From the NCBI RefSeq assembly GCF_021730395.1, contig NW_026463097.1:1-64000 (forward strand): 64,000 bases of DNA. The letters are read 5' to 3'. The position numbers and the translations under genes were made by a program. Positions 49,807 through 61,099 of the stretch are shown here, piece by piece. Every line of letters begins with the position of its first letter. Position 1 is the stretch's first letter. Origin of the DNA: Mercenaria mercenaria. Its lineage: Eukaryota > Mollusca > Bivalvia > Venerida > Veneridae. The notes beneath the pieces were generated by a model that was not told the origin of the DNA, ran no database searches, and was given only the letters and a program-made list of their open reading frames with translations.

Positions 49807-51089
49807 GCCTTTAAATGAAGCTAATTATTTAAATTCCTTTGTTTAAAGACAAGAAATATGTAGTTCTTTCTATGTATTAATTTATCATTATGATAATCTA
49901 CTTTATTATTCATAAATTTGGTACAAACTGAAAAGGACTTATCCAAATTCCAATTTCGGATTTTTGCTGCCTCTTTTCTAAAATTGTATTAATTTAAAAC
50001 TGAAATTCTGGAAAAAACTCATTATCAGCTGTTGAATTTTATTTAATGTACACTTCTAACAAACGCCTTTGCTGTTTGGCTGCATATGTCTTGTTGCGGA
50101 TCTTTGATTTTTCCATTTGTATTTTTTAAATAAGTCAAAAAGATGCATATTTTTCGGCGAACGCCGTCTATGAACGAATTCGTTACCTATGCCACGTGAC
50201 ATCAGTTTGCAAATCAAACTACTTGATAACGCATTATAGATAATTTATCAAAATGGAAGATTTATGCAACACTCTGCCTGATTGGACGAGAGTGTCAATT
50301 TCTTTCACTCTGTTGATTGTGCTACGCTGAGTGAAATGTAGACAAAGCGTTTAACCTAAACGACGCTGTTCACAGTTTTAAAGCTAATTTTGGCTCAGTA
50401 TTTTTAGCAAGAATATTGATATATCTCAAAATGATAAGTAAGTTTAATAAATATGATAAAATCCTGTTTAAATACCAACATATATCAAATTAAAGAAAGA
50501 GCTGAATACGGCCTGCGTATCACATGAATAAGGGTGTGATAAGAGTCTTTTATGTAGAGAAGTCCTTTTTAAAAGATTTTCCTTGTTACAATTGTCGTCT
50601 GTATATGAAAAGGTTTCTTGCTTTTGTGACTTATTCAGATTGCATATTAAAATGAGTACTTGTTTGCTTTGATATATTTGTTATAAACGATTTAACTGAT
50701 TTATTATATATGAATATTTTTCTTTAGTATGGTATGCAAATATTGAACTCACTTGCATTTTTGAAATCTGTTTTATTATATATATGCTATATAATGAGTG
50801 AATCTCATTACACTGAAATGAAGGTACGCTGTATACAGTTTATCTATGTGATATGACTACGGTCAAACTTTGCTTATGAAACAGAAATATTGAAATAATT
50901 ACAATTGTATGTTTTGCTTGACCTTCACTTTTTTATAGGTGTGGCGTCATTGTCCAAAGATTCATGAATAGCGAATATGCATTTGTTAAAGCGGGATCAG
51001 TTGGCCTATTTTAGAAATAAATAAAAATAATAAATAGAAAAATCCTTTAATTGATTTTTTCTCATGTATTCTAATCAAACTTGATTTGT
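49807..51089. other. intergenic, nothing recognised
   Basis: Downstream of the acyl-CoA synthetase gene. No further gene is recognised. Confidence 0.5.
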
Positions 51090-51500
51090 AGCATCTTTAT
51101 TAGGCCCGCAGCCAACTTTGTTCAGCTGGGACATTTGACCCCTTTTAGGGGCTGCTAGAGCTAAAACTAGAAATGCCTTTATACAACGTCTCATGAACAG
51201 CTTGGTGGATCTTTGTCATACTTGGTCAAAAGTATCATTATAAGGTCCTCTTCCAAATTTATTTATATAGGAACTTGGGCCCTATTAGGGACCACTATAG
51301 CTAAAAGTAGATATGCCTTTCTTCGCATTAACCACTAAAATGTAATGGATCTTTATCAAACTCGATGTGTAACAATATCGTAAGATCTCCTGCTATTTTG
51401 TTACAAATGGGGATAGGGATCAATTTAGCTAAAAATATAAACACGTTTAATGACCTCTTCTCATGAACCGCTTCATGAATCTTCATCAAACTACTGCTGT
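51090..51500 (+). mobile_element. mollusc repeat with about 135-bp internal units
   Basis: Units contain aggggctgctagagctaaaa or agggaccactatagctaaaa, then tagaaatgccttt-like words (about 51170 and 51310), then catgaac..gatctt and aaggtcctct-like text. About two and a half diverged units are visible. Confidence 0.55.
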
Positions 51501-52815
51501 AATTATTCGTCTAAGGATAAACGAAACAAAATTGCAACCCTACGAAACTTTTGCGAAAAATTAAAAGAGAACCATTTAAATTTTTAAAGTGCGGTGTTTA
51601 GTTTTGCAATTTGAAAAATGTTAGATGAAAGATGAATGTTAGATGAAAAATTCATAAACTTCTTTCCTTATTACAATTCGCCGACCATCATTTTTAAAGA
51701 TATTTCTTGTTCAAATGTGTTTCCGTGGTTAATTCAGAGAAATGTTAGGAATCTTTATTTAGTTGGACATACCTGAAGTGTTCAAATTTTATGCTTAAAG
51801 GTAAACACAATGAAGTGGTTCATAATCAAAAGAGTAAGACAACAGAGAGGCCATCATTCATTTTCTTTCAATTTGCTGCTTAGATTATATGCCAGTGCAC
51901 ATTTTCATAGATTAATTTTCACATGGAAAAATTGCTTCATCGCACACTAATATTGTTCCTGTGATATATTTTAAAGCATGTTAGCATAATTCAAGCCAAT
52001 TTCTTCGAGGAGTTAAAGTAAAGAAAATTAAAGGGATTTTGAAACCTTGCACAAAATTCTAATTTAAGAAAATAGGAACGGGTTAAACATTTTCGTAACG
52101 ACAATAATAGAATGAAATCTAAAAGCAGACCATAGCCCATGAATTAGTACTATTTAAAGCCTTTTCCCATATATGATTCCGCTTGAATGGTTCTATTCCG
52201 CACATATCTTTAATTTTGTTTTAAGTTTTCCGGTTTTATGTACTTTCGTAAAATATCTTTTCAAGTGCGTTCCGTCAAGATTACTTGACCTGCGCGGATC
52301 AGCGTGTTTATCATATTGGTATGCTGGATTGATAAGATTCCACTCAGCAATCCGGTTACGTTCATTTTTCACAGTTTTAAAAAAGTTGATTTGTTGTTTG
52401 ACCCCTGTCCTGTTTTGTCGTGCCCGTACTGATGTTTTGATTTATGTATCTGTACAAACGTATACTTTGGTTTCGACAATGTGTTCCTGTGGTTACTGTT
52501 CTGTGTATAAGGGATTCATTTACACTTAAGGAATTTGATTGTGGTTAAAGAGTGAGGTTTATCGCGAATAAACTTTTGCCAACAACTGTTCCAGGGTAGC
52601 GGTGTTACTTCTTTATGTATGTTTAAGTCTGTTTGTTTATTCTTCATAATAACTGGATTAGACTGTGTAATTGTGTGAATGTGCTAAGTTCTCCTGTAAT
52701 GGTATGATGTTACACTTACCAATATTTCTTTATTGAGCGCTGCATTTGCGCCTGTGTGCATTTAATGTGACTTTTCATATTGGACATTTGTTTGCTTTTT
52801 TTAATAGTTATAGTA
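51501..52815. other. intergenic, nothing recognised
   Basis: A 118-codon plus-strand open frame (52173-52529) has no recognisable domain, splice signals or homologous neighbour. I do not call it a gene. Confidence 0.5.
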
Positions 52816-53130
52816 GAGTGCCAATTTCGAAAGATCTAGACAGGCGGGAGAAAAGTACCAAATTCTGTACAACGGTAGCTTGGGACAATATACATGTATA
52901 ACTTTTGACTGTAAGGGCCAAAGTCACAGCTCTTTGGAATTCTACTTTTAGAACATTCAAAATGGCCGCCATTAAAACAAATAGCTTATTTAGTAAAAGT
53001 TAGTCTTTATCGTATTATCGATAAATATTTATGTGGAAACTGATCCATGCCTACTCTTAGGGTCAAGTGATGCATTTGCATAAAGTAAGGTCATGCCAGA
53101 TAACGGTCTGTCTGTACATTAGTCCGTACG
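52816..53130 (+). mobile_element. dispersed repeat, inverted partner of 57780-58085
   Basis: The phrases gggccaaagtcacagctctt, aattctacttttagaacatt, aaaagttagtcttta and gggtcaagtgatgcatttgc recur in reverse complement at 57780-58085 with many differences. Outward of the pair, (gtcc)n runs lie at about 53290 and (ggac)n runs at about 57608. Confidence 0.75.
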
Positions 53131-54106
53131 TACGTTAAAATGTCTTCTTTTTAAAAATCATACGCTTTTACGTACATACATCATAAGCCCTGTAATGTGC
53201 TTGATTTCCATTGATCTAGAGGTGGTAAATATGTGTAACGACTAAAGTGTTGTAGAACATATGTTCCTTTTTGTTTCGCTCGTTCTTCCGTCCGTCCGTC
53301 CGCTCGTCTGTCTGTCGCAAAATCGTGTCCGCTCTGTATTTCTAGTCATAATGAGACCACATGTGAAACGCAACATCAGTTTTATATTACTGTTGTACAT
53401 TGTAGATCAAATGATATAAAGGCAGCATTTCATGTCCGCTAATAATTTGGTACAAATGTTAGCCCTCAGATAACATGCAGATGGCGATTCCATTCATCTT
53501 TCTATTGAAATAAAGCTATATTGGGAGATATGGTTCATTTTCATTTATGTTTCTTTTGCATCATATACATGTATCATATAATAAGCTTTGTTCTTTTGTT
53601 TTTGGTAGTTTTAGCATTGCATTTACACAACTCTAGGTCATATGGCGACTAAATAAGCTTTGTGATATGCTTTGTAATTTCAATAATAGAACACATATAA
53701 CATATATTTATATAAAATATCTGTATTAAAATAGTTTTATTTTAATATAGCTAAGTATCAATATGGTCATAATTATATACATGTATCTTGAAAAGCTTTA
53801 TTGTAATGGAAAGTTAAAGTGTTTATATAATGATTATGTCTTTATTTACTGGTTTCTTGTTATAATTTATCATTTAGAATTGTTTACATGCTTTATATGC
53901 ACCCTTACTTCATCTTTTGCATGAACAAATAGTTACTTCAAAACAATTTTAAAATTACTTGCAATTGAAAGCTTTTACCACACAGGACATTTTCCCTGTT
54001 CAAATCATCAAACCAACGTCTTCTGGTGTGATACTATTCATGTTTATCCTGGTCACATATCTGGAACATTTTTGTTGGGATAAGTCACTCGTCAAGAAAC
54101 TATAGG
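53131..54106. other. intergenic with a cgtccgtccgtccg run
   Basis: A gtccgtccgtcc run at about 53290-53303, typical of bivalve repeat ends. Otherwise nothing recognised. Confidence 0.5.
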
Positions 54107-54297
54107 TAAGGGAAGCGGTTGTTTAGAACTTAAGGTGTCGGCCGCTCAACCCGGGGTTTGATACCCACTTGAACCATGACCAAGCCTTCTCAAATGACAC
54201 CAGTACTCGATTTTACAGGACATGGACTCGCGTGTGGTTCAGATAAGCTTCTAGTTTTCATCACAATTGAGCTTAAAAATAAATTAGTATAAACTAA
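54107..54297 (+). mobile_element. tRNA-derived SINE
   Basis: Head ttagaacttaaggtgtcggc, B-box-like ggggtttgatacccac, body aaatgacaccagtactcgat, tttacaggacatggactcg and tgtggttcagataagcttct, tail aaaaataaattagtataaac. Body words are shared with 29310-29432. Confidence 0.7.
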
Positions 54298-54394
54298 AAA
54301 GCTATAGTTATTCATATAGACAAGAGGTGGAATAGATGTATGCACATGCATTTTGTGAACATAATGAGATCATTCTTATTTATTTTTATTTTAA

Positions 54395-54555
54395 AAAGCC
54401 TCTTCTTTTATATAGACATTCTCTTCTGCAAAGTGATTAAAAGCCAAAAGGAGATAGATTTAGAATGCTGACATTTATCACTAAAAACTCCCACATAATC
54501 ATGCTATTTATGACAACTCCTTTGAACTTGTTATGCATAAACTTGTAGTAATATT
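54395..54555. repeat. duplicated segment, copy 1 (interrupted by a fold-back element)
   Basis: From agacattctcttctgc to gttatgcataaacttgtag, it matches 55985-56123. Its continuation (gcgtgagcattactaatactg) resumes at about 55866, after the inserted 54556-55856 element. Confidence 0.8.
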
Positions 54556-55856
54556 GTAAGGCCGCACCAAATTAAAAAGTTGTTCATCGGATTTGCCGCT
54601 CGTATATTTGCAGAAACACAAAAAAAAAACATTTATTTTTTTGTTTTTGGCTTGCGCTCGCCCCATTGAAAAAAATCAATCCAAAATTTTTTTGTTGCGC
54701 TACTTTTTACGGACGTAAAAGTGTATAAATGCTTATACTTACAGTTCCAGATTGTTCTCAAGTGGATTTAAATCAAAATAAATACATACTACGCACACAT
54801 CGTCTATAATAAATCATAATACTTATATTTAGTTGCATTAAAGTTATTTACCCTTTATGCAGTTACGCCATTTTCTTCAAATCATACTACAAAAATCGAT
54901 TTATTTCATTGAAAACTGGATGAAGAAAAACATGCTAATTTGTTTGATAACATCAATCTACATTATTTTGGTAAGGGTAAATACTTATTGATGCATGTCA
55001 CTTATCTGTTTTCTGTTTTTTCCTGTCCAAATGATCAGCATTTGTATACGAAAGTTGGTGGGGTAAGGAATTTACATTACGAGTTGTTTTCAGGACAGTT
55101 TTGATTTTCAAATTTTCCAATCATTTAGTAGACTAATGTTAATGCACGTTAATCTCCATTTCAGACTTTAATTGAGACTTTGTTTCAACAAATTTAATAT
55201 GTTATGAAAGTTAGAAAAAGAGCTGTACATAAGACATCATGCTCGACTTTTTTAAATCAGAGCTTTGCCAGTAAAGGGGCATAATAGTCAGAAGCTATTA
55301 AAGTACAGAGCTATTGGTCATTATATAATATTCTATGTTAAAAAGGGACATAACTCTGTCTAGATTCAGATCTAAGAGTATTGTTTCTCCTGGTGTAGAC
55401 TTTGACAGTAAATAACTGTTCTAAGTTTCAAATCAGAAGCCTTAATAGATCTAGCAACACTCACATAGGTATTTGATGTATCAAAAACTTTGTAAAGTCA
55501 GCTAAGAATGCTGCATTTTCATAGCAGTAAATATTCGATTCGATATTTGATTACAGTGTACTGTATGACAATGTTATTACCTTTTTTCACGAGTTCGCTT
55601 TGTTGTGCGTCTGCGGCTTTGATTTTCTCAATCCCTGGGGACTTACTTTTTAATTTAAAAGGGCTATACATTCTATTTTAAGGTTTTTATTAGTCAGTCG
55701 AGAGCCAAATGAAGACAAAATATTTCTTCGCTCTTCGCTCGCTCCTGAATTTCTCAAAAACCAAAATAAATATTTAAATTATTTTTTCGCTCGCCGCCTC
55801 AAATTTTTCAGAAAAAAAATCCGATGAACAACTTATCAATTTGGTGTGGCCTAATA
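54556..55856. mobile_element. 1.3-kb fold-back DNA element
   Basis: Ends: taaggccgcaccaaatt..aagttgttcatcggattt on the left and aaatccgatgaacaactt..aatttggtgtggcctaa on the right, about 40 bp inverted. Inner words cgctcgcc and ttttttcgctcgc lie near both ends. The interior is non-coding and includes bivalve-type repeat text near 55260-55440. Confidence 0.75.
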
Positions 55857-55956
55857 TAAGAACTGCGTGAGCATTACTAATACTGTCTTACATATATGCA
55901 CAAAATGGTTCTAGCGATGTCAAAGTTCAAAAATAATTCAGAAGTATCAGTTTTCT

Positions 55957-56470
55957 GTGACTTTAAAAAGCTTGCTATTTTTACGTAGACATTCTCGTCT
56001 GTATGATGATAAAAAGCCTATAGGAGATATAGATTGCTTATTCTCAAACATTTATCACTAAAAGCTCCCATATGATTATGCTACTTATGACAACTCTGTT
56101 CAACTTGTTATGCATAAACTTGTTTGTTTGTTTGTTTTTTTTTGGGGGGGGGGGGGGGTTTAACGCCGTTTTTCAACAGTATTTCAGTCATGTAACGGCG
56201 GACAGTTAACCTAACGAGTGTTCCTGGATGCTGTACCAGTACAAACCTGTTCTCCGCAAGTAACTGTCAACTTCCCCACATGAATCAGAGGTGGAGGACT
56301 AATGATTGCAGACACAATGTCGTTTATCAAATAGTCACGGAGAACATACGCCTCGCCCGAGGATCGAACTCACGACCCCGCGATCCGTAGACCAACGCGC
56401 TACCTAATGAGCTAAGCGGGCGGGCTGCATAAACTTGTAATAATGACTGTGTGAGCATTACTAATACTGA
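55957..56470. repeat. duplicated segment, copy 2 (interrupted by a SINE)
   Basis: Matches 54395-54555 and 55857-55895. It is split by the SINE at 56124-56425. The flanks rejoin as cataaacttgt then aataatgactgtgtgagcat. Confidence 0.75.
56124..56425 (-). mobile_element. full-length tRNA-derived SINE with 13-bp target-site duplication
   Basis: On the minus strand: gcccgcttagctcattaggt (A box), then gtcgtgagttcgatcctcgg (B box), a conserved body, an end with gaaaaacggcgttaaacc, and a C-rich then (aaac)n tail. The 13-base sequence tgcataaacttgt flanks it exactly (56111-56123 and 56426-56438). Confidence 0.92.
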
Positions 56471-57779
56471 TCAATGACATCAATTCCTTCTTAAACGACG
56501 ACAACATGTCTTAATAGATTGAAAACAGCATACACTATTTACAACAGCAATAAAAGAAATGGGATAAACTATTTTCCCTTTATCTTCAATGTTAATTTAG
56601 TATGTTTTCATCACACTGGCTTATAATGGCATTGTTCGGGCAATTGATTAATTTATTTCAGATATACTTAATGATTGATCTATGCATAATTCTTTAAAAG
56701 GCATAGCATTCTTTCTCAACATGTAAAAAGCATAAGCTGTTATACAATTATCATAATTACATTGATTAATAAAGCAATTTGCAGTTGTTAATGCTAAGAA
56801 ATGACCTTACACTTTACCTAAGTCTATAACTTTGAAATAAACCCTAGAGTGCAACAGCCCCGTTGACACGTAGATAAAAGATAAGAATGGCAATCTCACC
56901 GTTAAAAACTTTGCCATAAGATAACAAAGTTGTTTTAGATAACATAGGTACATGTAGCAAATGGTGCTTTTCTATACAAGACATTAAGAAATAGGTATCA
57001 AACATGATTTTGAATAGAGATTAAGAAAATGTTCCCCTCAACCATCTTTAGCAGTTGTTCAACATGCCTAAAGTACTTTTCAATAGGATATTTTGTCACG
57101 TCTGTTTTGATGAACTTCACTTTCTAAAAATTCAATCATGTTAAAACCCGATACAGCAACTCTCTAAAAGAGAATATGCATAATCACATGGTTGGAAAAG
57201 CACTTCTTTCAGTACTGCACATGTACTTACCTTTGACATAAAAGGGAGGAAATAAAAAAGAACGGACTCAGTAATACTTTCTACTTTATGAACCGTACTT
57301 TAAATGTCTTTGAAAAATATGTTATTAATAAAGTATCAAAAATAAGATTTAAGTTTTTATTATATTTTATGTTTATAACAGCACATGCGTCAGTCACATA
57401 AAAACAAAGCCATTATGGCGCTTTAAGCAGTTAAAACAAATAGGTTTTTTTACATTTATTTTTTTTTGTATTTTAACAGGATATTTCAGGAACAGTCGCT
57501 TGAATATTACAAATAGCAATAGGCATTTAACAATTTAAAGAATGAATAATGTCAAAAATCTCAGAATTAGCCAAAACAGCTGTTCTGAGATATATAACTT
57601 TTGCGACGGATGGACGGACAGACGGACGGGACGGAACAAATAATAACATGCTTCACCCAAAAGTTAGTCAACCATATTGTTTTCCACTGCACCAATACAC
57701 AATTAATGTCAAGCTGCATATTACGGGGCTCATCTAATAGTTATACCCACAAGTATACTGTTTATAAAAGCATTTATGA
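56471..57779. other. intergenic, nothing recognised except a (ggac)n run
   Basis: A gacggatggacggacagacg run at about 57605-57624 follows aaaacagctgttctgagat. This resembles bivalve repeat ends. The small open frames at 57549-57816 are incidental. Confidence 0.5.
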
Positions 57780-58085
57780 CGTACAGACAGACGGATTTAC
57801 AGACACACGGACATGAATATTGACATCACTTCATGCAAATGCATCACTTGACCCTAAAAGTAGGTATGAATCAATTTACACATAATATGTATCAAGAATA
57901 AGATAAAAACTAACTTTTACTAAAATAGCTATTTGTTTAAATTTAGACCATTTTGAATGTTCTAAAAATAGAATTCCAAAGAGCTGTGACCTTGGCCCTT
58001 ACAGCCAAAAGTCTTGTACTGGTCCAAACCACCTCTGTGCAAAATTTGGTACTTTTGTCCGGTTTGTCTAAATTTTTCAAATTTT
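57780..58085 (-). mobile_element. dispersed repeat, inverted partner of 52816-53130
   Basis: See 52816-53130. Same repeat in the opposite orientation, about 4.9 kb away. Confidence 0.75.
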
Positions 58086-59440
58086 AGGAAAAATTGGAAC
58101 TAAGCTATTAATGAAGTTTTACTAGAAAAATTAAGATTTGTTTTAAAGAGACAATCTTCTTCTGCTATATATCAGGATTAAAAAATCGTTAAAATGCTGC
58201 TGTATATTCTATTTCATTATTCATTTGCAGTATATTAACACATTTCCGATGTCCAGTGTTATTTCTGTACTGAACCAGAATCTTTAGTCTAGCCAAGACT
58301 TAATGCTACTGTATAGCAGTTATGTAATTCTTTAATACAATAATGTTGTGAACTGTTTTGAGTTTGCGAGGAAGGAAAACCTGAGAAAAAATCTATGCAT
58401 ACGATTGCAAATACTATTCTCAAATGCTTTTCAGTTTGTGGATCTGAAAATAATATTTTGTAACTCAATATGTTTGTAACATGCTTTAATGTTAATGTTA
58501 ATATTTTCACAAATATTATGTTTTCCATATATATGTAGTCTTCCAATTTCAATATTTAATAAAACTTTACTCTGAGATAATAAGGGATTTTGTTGTTCTA
58601 TAAATGTACTGATTATATTTTATAATTTGTCAATATATTTTACAGAAACTTTTCTGGTTTCTATTTCAAATATTTCACAAGACACGGCAAAAACTGAAAA
58701 GAATTTTACATGGTATGTTTTTACATCTTAGCTAAGTTTGCAGCCCTGTCATTTCGGATGAACAAATACGTAACAAGACGCCGAAAGAACAAAAATCAAA
58801 GCAGTTTAGTCTCAATGGGGTTTTGTATCTGTCTTCCATAGATAATAATCAACATAGAAAGTGCGGTTTGATTACCGCGAAGCTTTGTGTGAAGTTTTAA
58901 GTGGATATATATAATTGATACTGAGATACTCGTTGAGAGCTGTTAATTGCACGCAAAACTTTAACCAAAGTTTATCTACATTATCAATTCTAATTGTTCT
59001 ATGTTGTAGATCTATTGTCAGATACCGTATTTACTCGAGATGCTTCTTTGCAAAACTTGCGATACGGGTTTTGATCCCGTAAACGAAACAACGCAAATAC
59101 ATTACCTTCCATAAAAATCGGTTTGAAGTCTAAATAACTGCGCAGTATGGTCTTCATGAAACAAAAGAATACAAAATAAAACTTCAAAGGACCTAACCTA
59201 CAGTCTACATAATGATAAATTGCACAAAGAAATTAGTATCAGTAGTAAAGTCGGACGGCTTAAATTGCGTACTGTAATTTTATAAAAATATTTTATATAT
59301 GTATAAAATGTTTTATGTACTTGTTTCTTATTCTGTTCTGCATATATGTTTTAACCATGACTCATGGATCAACGAAGGGGTTTATGTTAAGCGTATCGTA
59401 AAAAGGAGCCAATGAGATCCATTCCTTTATGTCACATGGT
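58086..59440. other. intergenic, nothing recognised
   Basis: AT-rich. No gene is recognised. The 5' limit of the retroelement that follows is not visible here. Confidence 0.5.
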
Positions 59441-59787
59441 TATATGAACCAATCGCTAGCTGAGTAGTCAGTCTTTATTTAGTTGCGGAATCTGTTAGAG
59501 GTGATTCATTTTCGTTTAGAAAAAGTGTTTTTAAATTGGGTTAAAGGCAGTTTTCTGCAGATAATTTAATAGTGATGAAGCTTTCATGTATTGACTTAAC
59601 TTTTAAATACAATTTACGCCTGTTTTAAGTCGCGACCACCGGAGCTTGGATAACTTTCTTTGTGTACGCTAATCGGATCACAAGTGACAAGGGATCAGGG
59701 AGAGCGAAATGTAGGTCAATCAACAACATTCCGGCGGCTATATTTAGATCTACTGGAGTGATCACGTGTTTAGCCAGAGGTGTCAAA

Positions 59788-60411
59788 ATGGCGGACCGTA
59801 CATTAAAAATTCAATTGTTTGGACATTCTTTTGTGAAACGTTTAAAGGATTTTGTTATTAATCAAGAAGATTTTCCGTCAAATTTGAAATTACGTTCGAA
59901 TCCTTTAGTGCAGTATTCTGGTTTCGGAGGAGGACACGTACATACATTGAAACAAAATTTGGACGTGGTTCGAGATTTCAAGCCAGATTTGGTCATTCTC
60001 ATCATCGGCACAAATGATCTTTCATCAATAGACAAGTCCCCAAATTCGGTTAGTACGGCAATTATGGATTTAGTGGACACTTTGTTGTTTATTGAGCAGG
60101 TACGGTCTGTCATCGTTTTCCCCATATTATTCAGAAAGCTGAACAGTCAACATAATCGTCATGCGGTGGACATTCCTTGGTTCAACGACAGAGTTTACGA
60201 AACAAATGCGCTTCTTGAATCAAAGATTAAGGATTGTGCCCACCAGCGAGTGCGTTACTGGGTCCCCAAAGGTTTCTGGTCGGACGAGGCTGTAGCAGAG
60301 GTTTTAAGTAGCGACGGGGTCCATCTTTCGTACAGAGGTCAACAAAAGCTATACAACAACATCCGAGCTGCGGTGGTTGCGGAGTTGAAGGCTAGCCAAC
60401 TAGGCTGTTAA
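59788..60411 (+). CDS. SGNH/GDSL-hydrolase-like ORF of the retroelement
   Basis: The frame is open further upstream, but the first ATG in good context (caaaATGg) is at 59788 and gives 207 residues. It shows the SGNH signatures in order: FGHSF (residues 11-15, Ser 14 as putative nucleophile), a glycine-rich GFGGGH (45-50), IIGTND (72-77), and DGVHLSYRGQ (176-185, Asp 176/His 179). These match an esterase/lipase-like fold. There is no signal peptide or membrane segment. In this setting it most likely belongs to the tyrosine-recombinase retrotransposon that follows on the same strand. Its role in such elements is not established. The frame looks whole. A domesticated host copy is a less likely alternative. 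Confidence 0.75.
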   Translation: MADRTLKIQLFGHSFVKRLKDFVINQEDFPSNLKLRSNPLVQYSGFGGGHVHTLKQNLDVVRDFKPDLVILIIGTNDLSSIDKSPNSVSTAIMDLVDTLLFIEQVRSVIVFPILFRKLNSQHNRHAVDIPWFNDRVYETNALLESKIKDCAHQRVRYWVPKGFWSDEAVAEVLSSDGVHLSYRGQQKLYNNIRAAVVAELKASQLGC

Positions 60412-60592
60412 GATACGTATATTTTCATCATTCATGGCACCTATATTTATCCTTTTACAATGTACAGTAGAGATTACACATTTAATCGTACCTACATATA
60501 GTGGCATACATACCATGAATTATTAGTGTAACTTTCACAGATAATACCAATTAACTTTCATGGCTATCTATATGGCTATATTTAGGGTGCAC

Positions 60593-60928
60593 TGCTTGAG
60601 AGTATTTACTATTCGGCAGTTTCCATTTATGGTGTTGGCGGTGGATTTGTCTTATTTATAAATCATTATACTTATAAACCCATGAGTATAAGTGCTTGAG
60701 AGTGTAGTTACACTATTCGGCATGCATATACGCTATATAAAGGTTTATGTCTGTTAGCTTTTCTCATAGGGTTCTAGTGCAATTGTTCACACAAATTTCA
60801 TGCTTGAGAGTGTTACCACACTATTCGGCATTGCCTGTTGGCTTTTCTTACTCGGTAATGCAATTGTTCATGTAATGTCACAATTTACTGTTTGAGAGTT
60901 TTGAAGTTTTTCCAAAACTATTCGACAG
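60593..60928 (+). repeat. four-copy tandem array of a conserved hairpin
   Basis: Hairpins lie at 60593-60619, 60693-60722, 60801-60830 and 60889-60928. Each has an outer helix (TGC/GCA, or TGT/ACA in the fourth), an invariant internal loop (TTGAG on the 5' side, ATTCG on the 3' side), and an inner helix of variable sequence (AGT/ACT, AGTGT/ACACT, AGTGT/ACACT, AGTTTTG/CAAAACT). The linkers are also related (cttttct..gcaattgttca). The repeat period is about 88-108 bases. Confidence 0.85.
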
Positions 60929-61099
60929 TATTTCTGATGGTGCTGCCTGTCCGGGTATATAGATATTATGGTAGCAGTTGAGCTCATACTGAATATGTCT
61001 GAGAGAAACGTTCCACTTTCGGCTGTCTGTGGGGACAGTTACCACACATACAGTTAACACACGCAGGGGACACAAAAATGCTCGAGCTCAATATAATAA

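Noticed and set aside
52173-52529. 118-codon plus-strand open frame
   Set aside because: No recognised domain, no neighbouring exon and no clear codon pattern. It is of a length expected by chance in a 64-kb window.
56340-56425. Possible tRNA gene on the minus strand
   Set aside because: The A and B boxes are good, but the sequence continues into a SINE body with tail and a 13-bp target-site duplication.
57549-57816. Overlapping plus-strand frames with TDGRTDG-like text
   Set aside because: They come from the ggacggacagacgg run typical of bivalve repeat ends.
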